Source of the DNA: Alkalicoccobacillus gibsonii | Lineage (GTDB): Bacteria > Bacillota > Bacilli > Bacillales > Bacillaceae_D | Assembly (NCBI RefSeq): GCF_016798245.1 | Contig: NZ_JAEUZA010000002.1 | Span: forward strand, 682,001-746,000 | Direction: 5' to 3' | DNA length: 64,000 nucleotides | Shown here: positions 17,157 through 25,942 of the stretch, piece by piece | Position numbering within the stretch: position 1 is the stretch's first letter | How the letters are laid out: each line of letters opens with the position of its first letter | Program-made: the position numbers and the translations under genes | The notes under the pieces: model-generated | The model's database searches: none | The model's input: only the letters and a program-made list of their open reading frames with translations | Told to the model about the DNA's origin: nothing

Positions 17157-17630
17157 ATGCCAACTCCATTTCGCACTCGTGCCGGTGCCATCATTCTAAA
17201 GGATCAAGCACTCTTATTAATTGAATATCAAGATGAACACGGGATTCACTATAATCTTCCCGGAGGTGGCGTAGAGCCTGGTGAATCGATAAAGGATGCA
17301 GTAAAGCGAGAGGTAAAAGAAGAAGCATGTATCGATGTGAGTGTTGGAGAGCTTATCACTGTGTATGAGTATCTTCCGAATCTAGCTTCGTTCCGTTATG
17401 GCGATGTTGCATCACTTCAGCTGTTCTTTCTTTGTGAAATGGATTCAGAACAAACTCCTTCTTTACCGAATGCACCAGATCCGCATCAAACAGATGTTGT
17501 TTGGGCTCCGCTTCACTCTTTGCAAACGATCAAACTATTCCCGTCTATCAGTGAGATTCTACTAGCATCAATAACAAACAAACGCTTCGTTCCTTTCATC
17601 CAAGAATCAAAACTCAACAATCCCCTTTAA
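17157..17630 (+). CDS. NUDIX hydrolase
   Basis: Small cytosolic pyrophosphatase of 157 residues acting on nucleoside diphosphates linked to another moiety. The Nudix box starts in GGGVEPGESIKDAVKREV and continues KEEACID (about 39-63). The glutamates and arginine that bind Mg2+ are present, but the glycine that normally follows REUXEE-X is Cys, a modest departure. The N-terminus RTRAGAIILKDQALLLIEY is the usual first strand pair. The start ATG 17157 follows AAAGGAG. It stands alone between the rap-phr terminator and an unknown gene, so neither sequence nor context gives its substrate. Confidence 0.82.
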   Translation: MPTPFRTRAGAIILKDQALLLIEYQDEHGIHYNLPGGGVEPGESIKDAVKREVKEEACIDVSVGELITVYEYLPNLASFRYGDVASLQLFFLCEMDSEQTPSLPNAPDPHQTDVVWAPLHSLQTIKLFPSISEILLASITNKRFVPFIQESKLNNPL

Positions 17631-17779
17631 CAAGCCGATAAAAAAGGTAGAAGGGATTAGTGTTTGAGTGAATGTACTTTATAAATCCTGGATGAGCACT
17701 TGGCCATGTTCATAGACCTTGAATGTCATTCGTGGTCTATTTGTTGTACGAACTGGGCATGAAAAAGGAGTAATTAATA

Positions 17780-18256
17780 ATGATCAGGGAAGAAGCTCTT
17801 TCATTTGCTTCCTGTATTGCAAAGGCATTAGCTGAAGCGAAGGGCCACACTCATTTTCTAAAGACGTTTGCGAGTTTCATGAGACGTTATTCTAGAGATG
17901 AGGACTCTTTTGAAAATGCCAATGCGTTTCTTTATGAAGTAGTTAGGGAGTATCAAGAGTATCTTTCAAATCTTTGTGTAAGTATTGAACAGTTGCGCGA
18001 AGGTGTTAAAGAGTATTTCTTTGTAAATGAAGAAGAGAAAATCCTTTTAGTTGTTGAGATAAACGCTGTTTTATTTGCATTGCGGAAGGTATACGAATCT
18101 GTTGATAAGGCTGAATCCCCTTTAGTAATACCCGTTGTGGAAACGATCCTACAAGAAACGATCTCTTATATTCCAACGATCCCGACAGATTGGGTTGTTT
18201 CTAAAAAAGGAACGAGCCTTGTTGTTAAACGATTGAATTTAAAGAAATCTTCTTAG
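17780..18256 (+). CDS. Hypothetical 158-residue protein
   Basis: No family recognised. The protein is mostly helical by composition, acidic in the middle (VNEEEKILLVVEINAVLFALRK, shortened) and basic at the C-terminus (KRLNLKKSS). It has no signal peptide or membrane helix and is probably cytosolic. The start ATG 17780 has AAAAAGGAG nine bases before it. A weak imperfect hairpin at 17712-17740 (ATAGACC with GGTCTAT) lies in its leader. Good codon structure over the full length and a proper ribosome site support a real gene. It lies 123 bp before the Rok-like gene in the same direction, but shared function cannot be claimed. Confidence 0.6.
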   Translation: MIREEALSFASCIAKALAEAKGHTHFLKTFASFMRRYSRDEDSFENANAFLYEVVREYQEYLSNLCVSIEQLREGVKEYFFVNEEEKILLVVEINAVLFALRKVYESVDKAESPLVIPVVETILQETISYIPTIPTDWVVSKKGTSLVVKRLNLKKSS

Positions 18257-18379
18257 TTGTACAATTCTTTAGTAATTGGATAATTTTTCTATTTAATATT
18301 CGTTACTTTTATATTTATCTTATGATCATTTTTAGGTAAAATAAAAAGAAGTGGATAGCGAAGGGAGAATAGAATCATT

Positions 18380-18790
18380 TTGTACACCGAGAGAGATGCC
18401 TTAAAACAACGAATGGAACAAATTTATGAAGAACGAAAAGCAAGCGCAGAGGAGTTTAACGTGATTTATACACGTTTACGCGAGCTTGACTTACGAGATG
18501 GAACGTCAGAATCGTCTTCTTATTCTGAGATTAAACCGGATGTTTTACCTAGAGATCAACAAAGACCAGTACGCGCAAAACGCGATATTATTGAACCATT
18601 TATTGTAAAAACTTTAAAAAATTCTAATCTTTCTTTAAATGCAAAAGAAATTGGTGCTGAATTAGAGCGTAATAATATTGTATATAATGAAAGCTCTCTT
18701 TATGTGATGTTAAATAAAATCGTAGAAGAGAATGAATATATTACTAAACCTTATCGTGGACGTTATGCTTACGAAGGACCGAAAGAGTAA
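18380..18790 (+). CDS. Rok-like nucleoid/competence repressor
   Basis: A 136-residue protein resembling B. subtilis Rok at both ends. The N-terminal oligomerisation helix MYTERDALKQRMEQ (1-14) runs on to LRELD (33-37). The C-terminal winged helix (about 70-136) ends in KPYRGRYAYEG, nearly the same as the KPYRGQYILEG I recall from Rok. The linker is about 55 residues shorter than in Rok (191 residues), closer to plasmid-borne sRok. Rok coats A/T-rich, horizontally acquired DNA and represses comK and other genes; a similar silencing role is inferred. The start is TTG 18380 with AAGGGAG twelve bases ahead; the match of MYTERDAL to the Rok N-terminus supports it. Confidence 0.75.
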   Translation: MYTERDALKQRMEQIYEERKASAEEFNVIYTRLRELDLRDGTSESSSYSEIKPDVLPRDQQRPVRAKRDIIEPFIVKTLKNSNLSLNAKEIGAELERNNIVYNESSLYVMLNKIVEENEYITKPYRGRYAYEGPKE

Positions 18791-18802
18791 TTAAAAACGT
18801 GA

Positions 18803-18838
18803 AAGACGAATCCCCTTATATGAGGATTCGTCTTTTTT
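18803..18838. terminator. Terminator between the rok-like gene and ytpB
   Basis: AAGACGAATCC (18803-18813) pairs with GGATTCGTCTT (18824-18834), followed by T-rich sequence. A-rich sequence precedes it, so it can serve both convergent genes. Confidence 0.85.
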
Positions 18839-19898
18839 ATGTTTTGCGTTTGAACATCCACTTATTATAATAGAAAAATTTCGCGGGCATTCCGCCGAGT
18901 TTTAGTAAGACTTTTGCATCCTTTTGCATGCGAGGATTTGCCTTCACTTTAGAATCAGCGAGGTAAATGGCGTACAGTCCACGTTTGATTAAAAGGTGGA
19001 AGGAGGCATCTGGCAATTTTTTTAACCTGGTGGTCGCTTCTTGATCAAGTAATTGAACTCTTTTCACAAGATCGTCCCGATTCTCATAGTAGTTAGTGAA
19101 ATTCATTTCATCCTCAGCCCGGTCCTCTTCTTGGTCGATAAAATAATCCAACATAATATGAAGTCCTTGCAACCATGGGAAATAAGCTTCCTTGATTTGT
19201 TTGGATTCCTCTTTTGTTCGGATGCCTTTTGCTGCATATGCAGCTAGACAGTACAAGCCTAGGGTCGAGGCTGTCCCACATGCAAATTCATACCAACGCA
19301 TGGAAGGAGCGAGATGTTTGTTTGTTTCATAAAAGTGCATAAGAAGTGGTTCTCTTAAGCTCTTTTCAACGTGCTTATATACCTGGAAATCAATATAGAA
19401 CTGAGATACTTCTTTCATATCTTCTTGCATAGTAGCGAACCCGGGGAAGGTTTCAATGGTGTCACGACATGTCGTGACAAGTTTCTTTAAGTATCCTCCG
19501 TCGTCAAACGGCTGACGGTGTTCATAGTAGTCATAGAAGGGCTCTCCTGGACTCAAACTGTCTAATAAGGCATGATGAATAGAGCGGAAATCGTCCTGGT
19601 TGTGCCGATCGTTTTTATCACAAAGTGTGTCTAAATAATCACAGATACTTTGATAAGCAACCATAAATTTGATATACGCATCCTGATTCTCACCAGCTAA
19701 AAAGCCGAGTATGCTGCCACCTTCACAGTGAAAGGTCTTATCGCTAATAGTCCACGTTGCTTGTTCGCGTATTTCTTTATCAGGAATCTGGTTTCCGACC
19801 TCTTTCCAGTCCTTTAGATGCTGCCTTGCTTTTGGTATTGTTTCTTTAGATGCTCGCAGAAGGATCTGAAGCGAATTCGAGGGAACTGTTGTACTCAT
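18837..19898 (-). CDS. ytpB: Tetraprenyl-beta-curcumene synthase (YtpB, DUF2600)
   Basis: Terpene cyclase that converts all-trans heptaprenyl or tetraprenyl diphosphate to sesquarterpene or beta-curcumene-type products in Bacillus. The protein is 353 residues and lacks the standard DDxxD motif; the acidic motifs are DYLDTLCDKNDR and FIDQEEDRAEDE. These, together with WTISDKTFHCEGGS, are typical of the DUF2600/YtpB group. The start is ATG 19898 because AAAGGAG lies nine bases before it; an upstream ATG at 19988 would add 30 hydrophobic residues with no ribosome site. Products of this pathway (baciterpenols) are linked to spores in B. subtilis. It is a single leftward gene. Confidence 0.88.
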   Translation of the reverse strand: MSTTVPSNSLQILLRASKETIPKARQHLKDWKEVGNQIPDKEIREQATWTISDKTFHCEGGSILGFLAGENQDAYIKFMVAYQSICDYLDTLCDKNDRHNQDDFRSIHHALLDSLSPGEPFYDYYEHRQPFDDGGYLKKLVTTCRDTIETFPGFATMQEDMKEVSQFYIDFQVYKHVEKSLREPLLMHFYETNKHLAPSMRWYEFACGTASTLGLYCLAAYAAKGIRTKEESKQIKEAYFPWLQGLHIMLDYFIDQEEDRAEDEMNFTNYYENRDDLVKRVQLLDQEATTRLKKLPDASFHLLIKRGLYAIYLADSKVKANPRMQKDAKVLLKLGGMPAKFFYYNKWMFKRKT

Positions 19899-20022
19899 GT
19901 GTAGAACTCCTTTTGAATAGTGAACTCTCTTTAGTCTATCATCCATGATGAAGCAAAATATCACAAGTAAAATGATACATCGAATCATAATTTCTTAGTC
20001 TATTCGGAAAAGGGGAGCGCAA

Positions 20023-21039
20023 TTGAAGATCTATCTTAGTGGTTTTGGTTCAGTCAGTCGTGCACTAATCGAACTTATAATAAGTAAAAAAGTTGAGTAT
20101 AAGGCAAAATATCAGTTAGATCTACAGGTTGTGGGAATCATTGGAAGAGAAGGGTTGCTTGAAGACCAGAACGGCTTGGACCTGGAATGGATGCTTGAAA
20201 ATGAACTTGGTTCAAGAGGAATAGTAGCGTATGCTCAAGCGAAAGACATTCCTCTTCAAACAGAGTATACGTTTGAAGGCGATCTCCTGGTTGAATGCAC
20301 TCCTTCTCATCATGCTCACGGGGAGCCTGGTTATACATATATGAAACAAGCTTTACACGATGGACTGCATATTGTGACTGTCTCAAAGGGAGCACTGCTT
20401 CATCATTTCCAAGAACTCATGGACTTAGCTACTTCTAAGAATAAAATAATCAAATTTAGTGGAGCCGTGGCAGCGGCCTTACCTACGTATGATATGGCTG
20501 ATTATTGTTTAGCAGGGACAACGCTGACAGAGCTTGCAGCTGTATTAAATGGCACAAGTAACTTTGTTCTCTCACATATGATGGATTCGGGCCAAGCGTT
20601 TTCGGAGTCGCTTCAAAAAGCTCAGAAGCTCCGAATTGCAGAATCCAACCCTGACAACGATATAAAAGGAATCGACAGTGCGAGTAAATTAGTCATCCTT
20701 GCGAATAGCTTGTTCGAAGGGGCATTTCATTTAAATGACGTTTCCATTCAAGGAATAACCGATGTGACACAAAAGGAAGTGGATGATGCCACAACAACGG
20801 GATATACCATTCGATTAGTGGCGAGGGCAGCCTACGAAGCCCGGCAACTTGTTTTATCCGTGAAGCCTGAGTGGTTACCGAAGAATCATCCATTAGCTAG
20901 TGTTCATGGAACAAATAAAGGAATTATCTTTTCTACAAAGGAAATGGGAGATTTATTTGTATTGGGTGGGGCATCAAGCCCAACGGGAGCAGCAAGTGCA
21001 GCATTAAAGGATATGATTAACCTTCATAAATTAGTTTAA
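20023..21039 (+). CDS. Homoserine dehydrogenase-like oxidoreductase without ACT domain
   Basis: NAD(P)-dependent enzyme of the homoserine dehydrogenase family, which reduces aspartate semialdehyde to homoserine on the way to threonine and methionine. It has an N-terminal Rossmann fold with GFGSVSRAL (7-15), the HIVTVSKGALL region carrying the cofactor-site lysine, and the catalytic-domain motif LNGTSNFVLSHM (about 178-189). At 338 residues it lacks the C-terminal regulatory ACT domain of standard B. subtilis Hom (about 430), so threonine feedback through that domain is absent. The start is TTG 20023 behind AAAGGGGAG. It is not next to thrB or thrC but to a RibA-like gene, so it may be a second copy with a special role. 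Confidence 0.75.
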   Translation: MKIYLSGFGSVSRALIELIISKKVEYKAKYQLDLQVVGIIGREGLLEDQNGLDLEWMLENELGSRGIVAYAQAKDIPLQTEYTFEGDLLVECTPSHHAHGEPGYTYMKQALHDGLHIVTVSKGALLHHFQELMDLATSKNKIIKFSGAVAAALPTYDMADYCLAGTTLTELAAVLNGTSNFVLSHMMDSGQAFSESLQKAQKLRIAESNPDNDIKGIDSASKLVILANSLFEGAFHLNDVSIQGITDVTQKEVDDATTTGYTIRLVARAAYEARQLVLSVKPEWLPKNHPLASVHGTNKGIIFSTKEMGDLFVLGGASSPTGAASAALKDMINLHKLV

Positions 21040-21194
21040 CTTGGTTGTGTCGCCTCTTTGTTGAAACTAGGTTTCATAAAAGTGTCTACTAGCCAGTAAT
21101 CAGGACATACAGTATGATAAACGTACATTCTGATAACCATACTAATATAGACAACTACAACCTAATAAAATCAACAAGAAGGAGCAACACCCTC

Positions 21195-21944
21195 ATGAGT
21201 GACACAAAAATAGACAGTCGAGGATTATCAAGTATAGAAGAAAAGGTTCAAATGATCCCATTGGAAGAAGGGGCGATTTATCTAGTGGGTCCCATCCAGC
21301 TTCCGGTTAACTTATATGGAGAAACAGTGACCTTCCAGTGGTACTGCTGGTTGCATTGCCAGGAGGTTACGGAGGATTTCGACCGGATGCTTGAAAAGCT
21401 TTCTGGTGATAATCTTGCCGAGTTTCAGCAATCAAGTGTGCTAACCTATGGAGACTTTGCCTTTGATGAGGATGCCATTATTCGGATGCATTCCATCTGT
21501 CACACGGGCGATATCTTTGGAAGCAAGAGGTGTGATTGTGGGTTCCAGTTAAAGCAATCAATGAAGATGATTGCTGAACATGGCACAGGCGCCTTATTTT
21601 ACCTAGCTAATCATGAAGGACGTGGCATCGGGTTGTTCAGTAAAGCCATGGCATACATCTTACAGGAAGAAGGTCTAGATACGGTTGAAGCTAACCATGC
21701 TCTTGGGTTTGTGGATGATTCTAGAAACTATGATGATGTCATCAAAGTTCTACACACACTGCGTTCAAAACCGGTAACGTTACTGACAAATAATCCGAAG
21801 AAGGTAGAAGCTCTTCAGAATGCTGGACTACCTCTTAAAGGAAGAATGCCTCTATGGGGTGATGTATCGGAGTTTAATAAAAAGTACTTGGATACAAAAG
21901 TGAACCGCTCCGGGCATCTTCGTGAGGATGAGCGTTTAAAGTAA
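21195..21944 (+). CDS. Stand-alone GTP cyclohydrolase II-like protein
   Basis: Single-domain RibA homologue of 249 residues. GTP cyclohydrolase II opens the GTP ring at the first step of riboflavin synthesis. The zinc cysteines are present in CHTGDIFGSKRCDCG, as are the GTP-binding HEGRGIGLFSK and TNNPKKV. The usual QEGRGIGL has become HEGRGIGL. About 85 N-terminal residues (VGPIQLPVNLYGETVTFQWY) precede the core, and no DHBP synthase domain is fused. It is not beside other rib genes. The start ATG 21195 has AAGGAGCAAC before it; an ATG 81 bases upstream has no ribosome site. It could be a RibA paralogue for another pterin- or deazapurine-type product. Confidence 0.75.
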   Translation: MSDTKIDSRGLSSIEEKVQMIPLEEGAIYLVGPIQLPVNLYGETVTFQWYCWLHCQEVTEDFDRMLEKLSGDNLAEFQQSSVLTYGDFAFDEDAIIRMHSICHTGDIFGSKRCDCGFQLKQSMKMIAEHGTGALFYLANHEGRGIGLFSKAMAYILQEEGLDTVEANHALGFVDDSRNYDDVIKVLHTLRSKPVTLLTNNPKKVEALQNAGLPLKGRMPLWGDVSEFNKKYLDTKVNRSGHLREDERLK

Positions 21945-21955
21945 TAAAAGTAGAA

Positions 21956-22223
21956 GAGTGCGGGATAAAACAAAAAATCAACGAAAAAATGGCGAATGAT
22001 TCAACGAGCGAATCATTCGCCATTCGTGTTTTTATGTTTTAGTAAGACGAGCGGAAGGAGAACCCGACACTCCTGTGGATACAGTACGTGGTGAAGACAC
22101 TGTAGTGGCGGTTTTCCACGGAAGTGGCTGAGGCCGTACCCACGGAAAGGGAGGGATTCTCCTGTAGCGGATTTTGTGCTATGTTTGTGTTTTGCTATCC
22201 GCATTAGTGTTATGACACAGCTC
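21956..22223. repeat. MITE-like intergenic element, copy A (268 bp)
   Basis: Flanked by imperfect inverted ends: GAGTGCGGGATAAAAC on the left, and the complement of GTTATGACACAGCTC on the right. Inside is a perfect 14-bp hairpin (21989-22002 with 22010-22023, core GGCGAATGATTC). A structured block follows that contains CTGAGGCCGT and ends GGATTCTCCTGTAGCGGAT. Similar copies lie at 30445-30702 and 38790-38950. There is no coding capacity. The hairpin plus TTTTT may end transcription of the RibA-like gene. Confidence 0.8.
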
Positions 22224-22232
22224 GTTTAATTG

Positions 22233-22616
22233 TTACACAACAATTTGCTTGAGTGCTTCAGCCACTTTTGTACAGAAGGTAAGTGGGGGTTCAACGGATT
22301 GGAAGTGAACGTAGAACAATGTAGGGTCATCATAAATCCAATGGTTGTGCAGTGCACTTAGTTGAATACGGTGCGTAATAAGTACATGTATAAATGGTTG
22401 AATTTCTTCTTGTTTAAGAACAATTTCTCCAAGATTTAACGCGTTGCCTTGTTGATCAAAAGATTCAAATGTAACACCAGCACGAATGGGTGCTTGAGCC
22501 GGGCGACCTTGAATCGTTGCTTTGATTGATCTTGGGATCGAAATTGAACAATACCCATTCTCCTCGCTTCCCTTGCCTTTTAAAATCCACGCGCATTGCT
22601 GACACAAGGAATTCAT
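22233..22616 (-). CDS. DUF1259-like protein
   Basis: A 127-residue protein matching, by eye, one half of the DUF1259 (LppY/LpqO) family: the core LSALHNHWIYDDPTLFYVHFQ corresponds to the family pattern HNH followed by PRLFFLHF. A CxxC (Cys7, Cys10 of QCAW-type N-terminus) may bind metal. There is no signal peptide, so it should be cytosolic. The function is unknown; mycobacterial relatives are lipoproteins. The start is ATG 22616 behind AGGAGAGGTG; a GTG nine bases upstream lies within that ribosome site. It is a lone leftward gene between copy A of the repeat and a divergent amidohydrolase. Confidence 0.65.
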   Translation of the reverse strand: MNSLCQQCAWILKGKGSEENGYCSISIPRSIKATIQGRPAQAPIRAGVTFESFDQQGNALNLGEIVLKQEEIQPFIHVLITHRIQLSALHNHWIYDDPTLFYVHFQSVEPPLTFCTKVAEALKQIVV

Positions 22617-22773
22617 AATGATCACCTCTCCTGAAAAATACCTGTTACATTTTATTTGCGCTTATTTAAAGTAGAACCGTCTTCTTATCTATTTGAATAA
22701 AAACATGCTACACTAATAAAAAATTGAACATTCATATTATTTGTTTTGTTTGTAGAAATGAGGGATTAAGCAC

Positions 22774-24003
22774 ATGAGCAATGTAAAAGCAGAACGTATT
22801 TGGAGCCGACTTATGTCACTGGCAGAAATCGGAGCAACAAGTGATGGGGGAGTAACAAGGTATTCCTATACGGAACTTGAAGCAAAAGCGAACGAACGCG
22901 TAAGGTCTTTTATGAAGGAAGCCGGTCTTGAGACAGGGTACGACGCTGTAGGAAATCTGTTTGGCGTGAAAAAAGGGAAAACGGATGAGACCATCTTAGT
23001 TGGTTCTCATGTTGATAGTGTGCCAAATGGAGGGAATTTTGATGGTCCACTCGGTGTATTGGCGGGTATTGAAGTTCTTGAATCCTTGAATGAACAGGGC
23101 ATTGAACTATCTCATACAGTAAAGGTTATGGCTTTTAAAGATGAAGAAGGCTCCAGGTTCGGCTTAGGGATGATTGGAAGTCGGGCGGTTGCTGGCATTC
23201 TAACGCTGGACGAGCTTGAAATGAACGATGCAGATGGAGTAAGCATTAAAGAAGCAATGGAACAACAAGGATATCATCCTGATTCCATTGCAGAGGCGGC
23301 ATTAAATAACGTGCGTGCTTATATTGAATTACATATTGAGCAAGGGAAGATACTCGAGCAAGCAGGTGTTGCAGCGGGAGTTGTAAGTGGCATAGCAGGA
23401 CCTTGTTGGCTCCGGCTTAAATGTACAGGTGAAGCTGGACATGCAGGATCAACGCCAATGAAGCAACGCCGGGATGCGCTAGTGGGTGCCAGTTTAATCA
23501 TTGCGGAAATTGAACGAATTGCTCGTTCCACTCCAGATCTAGTTGCAACTGTCGGTCAAATTCAAGTGAAGCCAGGCGGAACAAACGTGATCCCAGGATA
23601 TAGTGAATGGACTCTTGATCTAAGACATGTGCACGAGGACATACGAAATCAGGCAGAAGCGAAAATCAGAGAGGCTGCTGAGACCATTGCAAAGGAACGA
23701 CAGCTTACGTTGGAAATTGAAGAACTGCAACGAATCTCTCCTGCTCCTTGTGCAGAGGCGATCCAGCAGACGATCAAAGAAAGTTTGATTGAGGAAGGCA
23801 TAGATCCGGTAACATTACCGAGTGGTGCGGGTCATGATGGCATGCAGTTTACGGGAAAATGGCCAATGGGTATGATTTTTGCCCGCTCTAAAGATGGAAT
23901 TAGCCATAATCCTAAGGAATGGACAAGTAAGGAAGACGTGCAAACAGCAACATCTGTCTTGTATCGAACATTACTTATGCTCGATAAGAAGAAACAACTT
24001 TAA
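22774..24003 (+). CDS. Zn-dependent M20 amidohydrolase (allantoate/N-carbamoyl-amino acid type)
   Basis: Cytosolic dinuclear metalloenzyme of 409 residues that hydrolyses N-carbamoyl amino acids, allantoate or ureidoglycolate-like substrates, releasing ammonia. Metal-binding motifs are GSHVDSVPNGGNFDGPLGV (about 76-94), EEGSRF (about 127-132), HIEQGK (about 190-195) and, near the C-terminus, SGAGHDGM. The dimerisation domain contains AGHAGSTPM. The overall pattern fits the hydantoinase/carbamoylase family (AllC, AmaB). No allantoin genes are nearby, so the exact substrate is open; L-carbamoyl-amino acid hydrolase is an equal possibility. The start ATG 22774 is preceded only by GAGGGATTAAG. 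It ends at a clear terminator. Confidence 0.82.
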   Translation: MSNVKAERIWSRLMSLAEIGATSDGGVTRYSYTELEAKANERVRSFMKEAGLETGYDAVGNLFGVKKGKTDETILVGSHVDSVPNGGNFDGPLGVLAGIEVLESLNEQGIELSHTVKVMAFKDEEGSRFGLGMIGSRAVAGILTLDELEMNDADGVSIKEAMEQQGYHPDSIAEAALNNVRAYIELHIEQGKILEQAGVAAGVVSGIAGPCWLRLKCTGEAGHAGSTPMKQRRDALVGASLIIAEIERIARSTPDLVATVGQIQVKPGGTNVIPGYSEWTLDLRHVHEDIRNQAEAKIREAAETIAKERQLTLEIEELQRISPAPCAEAIQQTIKESLIEEGIDPVTLPSGAGHDGMQFTGKWPMGMIFARSKDGISHNPKEWTSKEDVQTATSVLYRTLLMLDKKKQL

Positions 24004-24006
24004 TGT

Positions 24007-24041
24007 AAAAAGGGCGATACCACACAGGTTACGCCCTTTTT
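24007..24041. terminator. Bidirectional terminator
   Basis: AAAAAGGGCG (24007-24016) pairs with CGCCCTTTTT (24032-24041). It serves the amidohydrolase gene and the leftward TVP38 gene. Confidence 0.88.
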
Positions 24042-24043
24042 CG

Positions 24044-24673
24044 CTAGATTTCTTTCCCTCTTCTTCTCCAAATGCGATAAAAGCTATAAACAACAAGCAA
24101 AAATCCACCGTAGTACAACCCAACGAACAATAAGTCACCAGGATTGGTCAGCAGCGCATTTCCGACTGTGGCGAAAAGAATCATTGATGGTATCTTTCCA
24201 AGGGTGGAAGCCAATGCATAGACCCTAAGTGACACATTGCTTAAAGCAAAATAAGCATTTGCAACGATCGATGGAATGACGGGAATTAATCTGCTTATAA
24301 ATATAGTCATAAATGCGTTACGTTCAAAAATCTCAGTGAGCTTCTCCACGGATTTATAACGCGAGAGCATCCGTCGCCCCCAGTCCTTAAACCCAAAACG
24401 GATGGCGATGAACATAATGATAGACGCAAGGGAAGAACCCACCCATGTCACAAAGCTTCCGAGTGCTGGTCCGAATATGACTCCAAGAATGCCCCCAATA
24501 ATAGGGTAAGGAATGACGGGAAATAGGGCAAATAATGTTGCGGCCATTGTCGTTAGGAGGACCGAGCGCTGACCATAATCCTGCAACCAGTCAAGTAAGT
24601 TCAACCGATACATGTACACAAATACGCCAATTAAAACAAAAAAACAAAGAACTGCGATTTTACGTTTCATCAT
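24044..24673 (-). CDS. TVP38/TMEM64-family (DedA-like) membrane protein
   Basis: A 209-residue integral membrane protein with a VTT domain. The typical pieces are PIIGGILGVIFGPALGSFV (about 58-76), an amphipathic re-entrant region, and SRLIPVIPSIVANAYFALS (about 124-142). Five to six helices are visible. Bacterial members are linked to membrane homeostasis, and relatives move phospholipids or polyprenyl phosphate. The role of this one is not known. It is a single leftward gene sharing a terminator with the amidohydrolase; ribokinase starts on the other strand 134 bp away. Confidence 0.85.
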   Translation of the reverse strand: MMKRKIAVLCFFVLIGVFVYMYRLNLLDWLQDYGQRSVLLTTMAATLFALFPVIPYPIIGGILGVIFGPALGSFVTWVGSSLASIIMFIAIRFGFKDWGRRMLSRYKSVEKLTEIFERNAFMTIFISRLIPVIPSIVANAYFALSNVSLRVYALASTLGKIPSMILFATVGNALLTNPGDLLFVGLYYGGFLLVVYSFYRIWRRRGKEI

Positions 24674-24806
24674 TCACCTCATACATCTACATCCTTCTAG
24701 TGTAGCAGATCTTACTTAGGATATTTGTCAGTCTATGTGACAGTCCCATGACGCAAGCGTTGGATAGGCGGGCGGGAAAGAGTATGGTATTCTTTATGGG
24801 TGAAAA

Positions 24807-25745
24807 ATGAAAGAGCAGGTGACTTATAAAGTGGAGACAAATCAGCCTAAGGTTGTTGTAATTGGTAGTATAAATATGGATATGGTCACGCGAGCCACTC
24901 GTTTTCCCAAGAAGGGAGAAACCATTTCTGGAGTGAGTTTTGATCAGCTTCCAGGAGGAAAGGGTGCCAATCAGGCAGTTGCTTGTGCGAGGCTTGGAGC
25001 GGCTGTTAGCATGGTTGGAGCAATTGGTCATGACCCAACAGGTAAAGTACTTCTCAAGCAGCTTCAAGACGAGAAGGTTAATACAGAGTGGATTCAAGTG
25101 ATTGATAATGAAACAACAGGTATGGCTCAAATTACGGTAGCCGAAGAGGACAATCAGATCATTATTGTTCCTGGTGCAAATTTTGCTATAACAAAATCAC
25201 AAATCGATGCGGCTAAAGCTGTGATACAAGCTGCCGATTTAATCATTCTTCAGCTTGAGATTCCGCTTGAGATCGTTGAATATACAGCTGAGGTTGCAGC
25301 TGGTTTTGGAGTAAAAGTCATTCTAAACCCCGCGCCAGCTCAGCCACTAAGTGATACATTGCTTTCAAATGTGGATTATCTTACACCAAATGAAACAGAG
25401 CTTATGTATTTAACAAAGCAAACAAGTGTCAAAGAAGGAATGGACTCACTTTTAAAAGAAGGAGTACAAGGTGTCATTGTGACTCTTGGTAGTAAAGGTG
25501 TTCAATATATCGAAAAAGAAGATGCGATCTCAAGAGCAGTAAAAGGCCGTCTAGTAGAGGTTGTTGATACAACGGGAGCGGGAGATACGTTTAATGGGGC
25601 ACTCGCATATAAGCTAGCAGGCGGAGCAAATGTAGCGGATGCAATCGAGTTTGCCAACGTAGCTGCAGGCTTATCCATTATGAGGTTTGGTGCTCAAACA
25701 GGTATGCCTACTTTTGCTGAAGTTCAAGAAGTGATGAATACGTAA
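24807..25745 (+). CDS. rbsK: Ribokinase
   Basis: Phosphorylates D-ribose to ribose 5-phosphate. PfkB-family kinase of about 304-312 residues. Motifs are IGSINMDMV near the start (substrate lid region), GGKGANQAVACARLG (the first PfkB signature), NPAPAQPL, and the anion hole and catalytic base in DTTGAGDTFNGALAY. ATG 24807 has only a weak ribosome site; GTG 24831 has AGGTGA eight bases before it and is equally possible, giving 304 residues. No rbsR, rbsD or transporter is attached. It may serve the nucleoside hydrolase encoded at 33.4 kb, which releases ribose. It is followed by a terminator. Confidence 0.9.
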   Translation: MKEQVTYKVETNQPKVVVIGSINMDMVTRATRFPKKGETISGVSFDQLPGGKGANQAVACARLGAAVSMVGAIGHDPTGKVLLKQLQDEKVNTEWIQVIDNETTGMAQITVAEEDNQIIIVPGANFAITKSQIDAAKAVIQAADLIILQLEIPLEIVEYTAEVAAGFGVKVILNPAPAQPLSDTLLSNVDYLTPNETELMYLTKQTSVKEGMDSLLKEGVQGVIVTLGSKGVQYIEKEDAISRAVKGRLVEVVDTTGAGDTFNGALAYKLAGGANVADAIEFANVAAGLSIMRFGAQTGMPTFAEVQEVMNT

Positions 25746-25752
25746 GGTAAAG

Positions 25753-25789
25753 AGACCGAATTCAAATGAATATCGGTCTTTTTTTTTGT
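25753..25789 (+). terminator. Terminator after ribokinase
   Basis: AGACCGA (25753-25759) pairs with TCGGTCT (25773-25779), with further pairing inside, followed by nine T. Confidence 0.85.
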
Positions 25790-25942
25790 TACTTTCCTAA
25801 GACTTTTCGGCTATGATGTTCTTCTTGAATGCTCATTTTCCCAACTACAAAGTCATAGGTCGCTCGTCCATAATCAATAAAACCGCGTTATAATCAATGT
25901 ATAAAGATTCATTGACAGACTAAAAACGTGGAGGTGCTATGA

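Noticed and set aside
19899-19988. N-terminal extension of YtpB with a hydrophobic segment
   Set aside because: The good AAAGGAG is in front of ATG 19898, and YtpB proteins start near this point.
21114-21194. N-terminal extension of the RibA-like protein
   Set aside because: There is no ribosome site at ATG 21114; ATG 21195 has AAGGAGCAAC.
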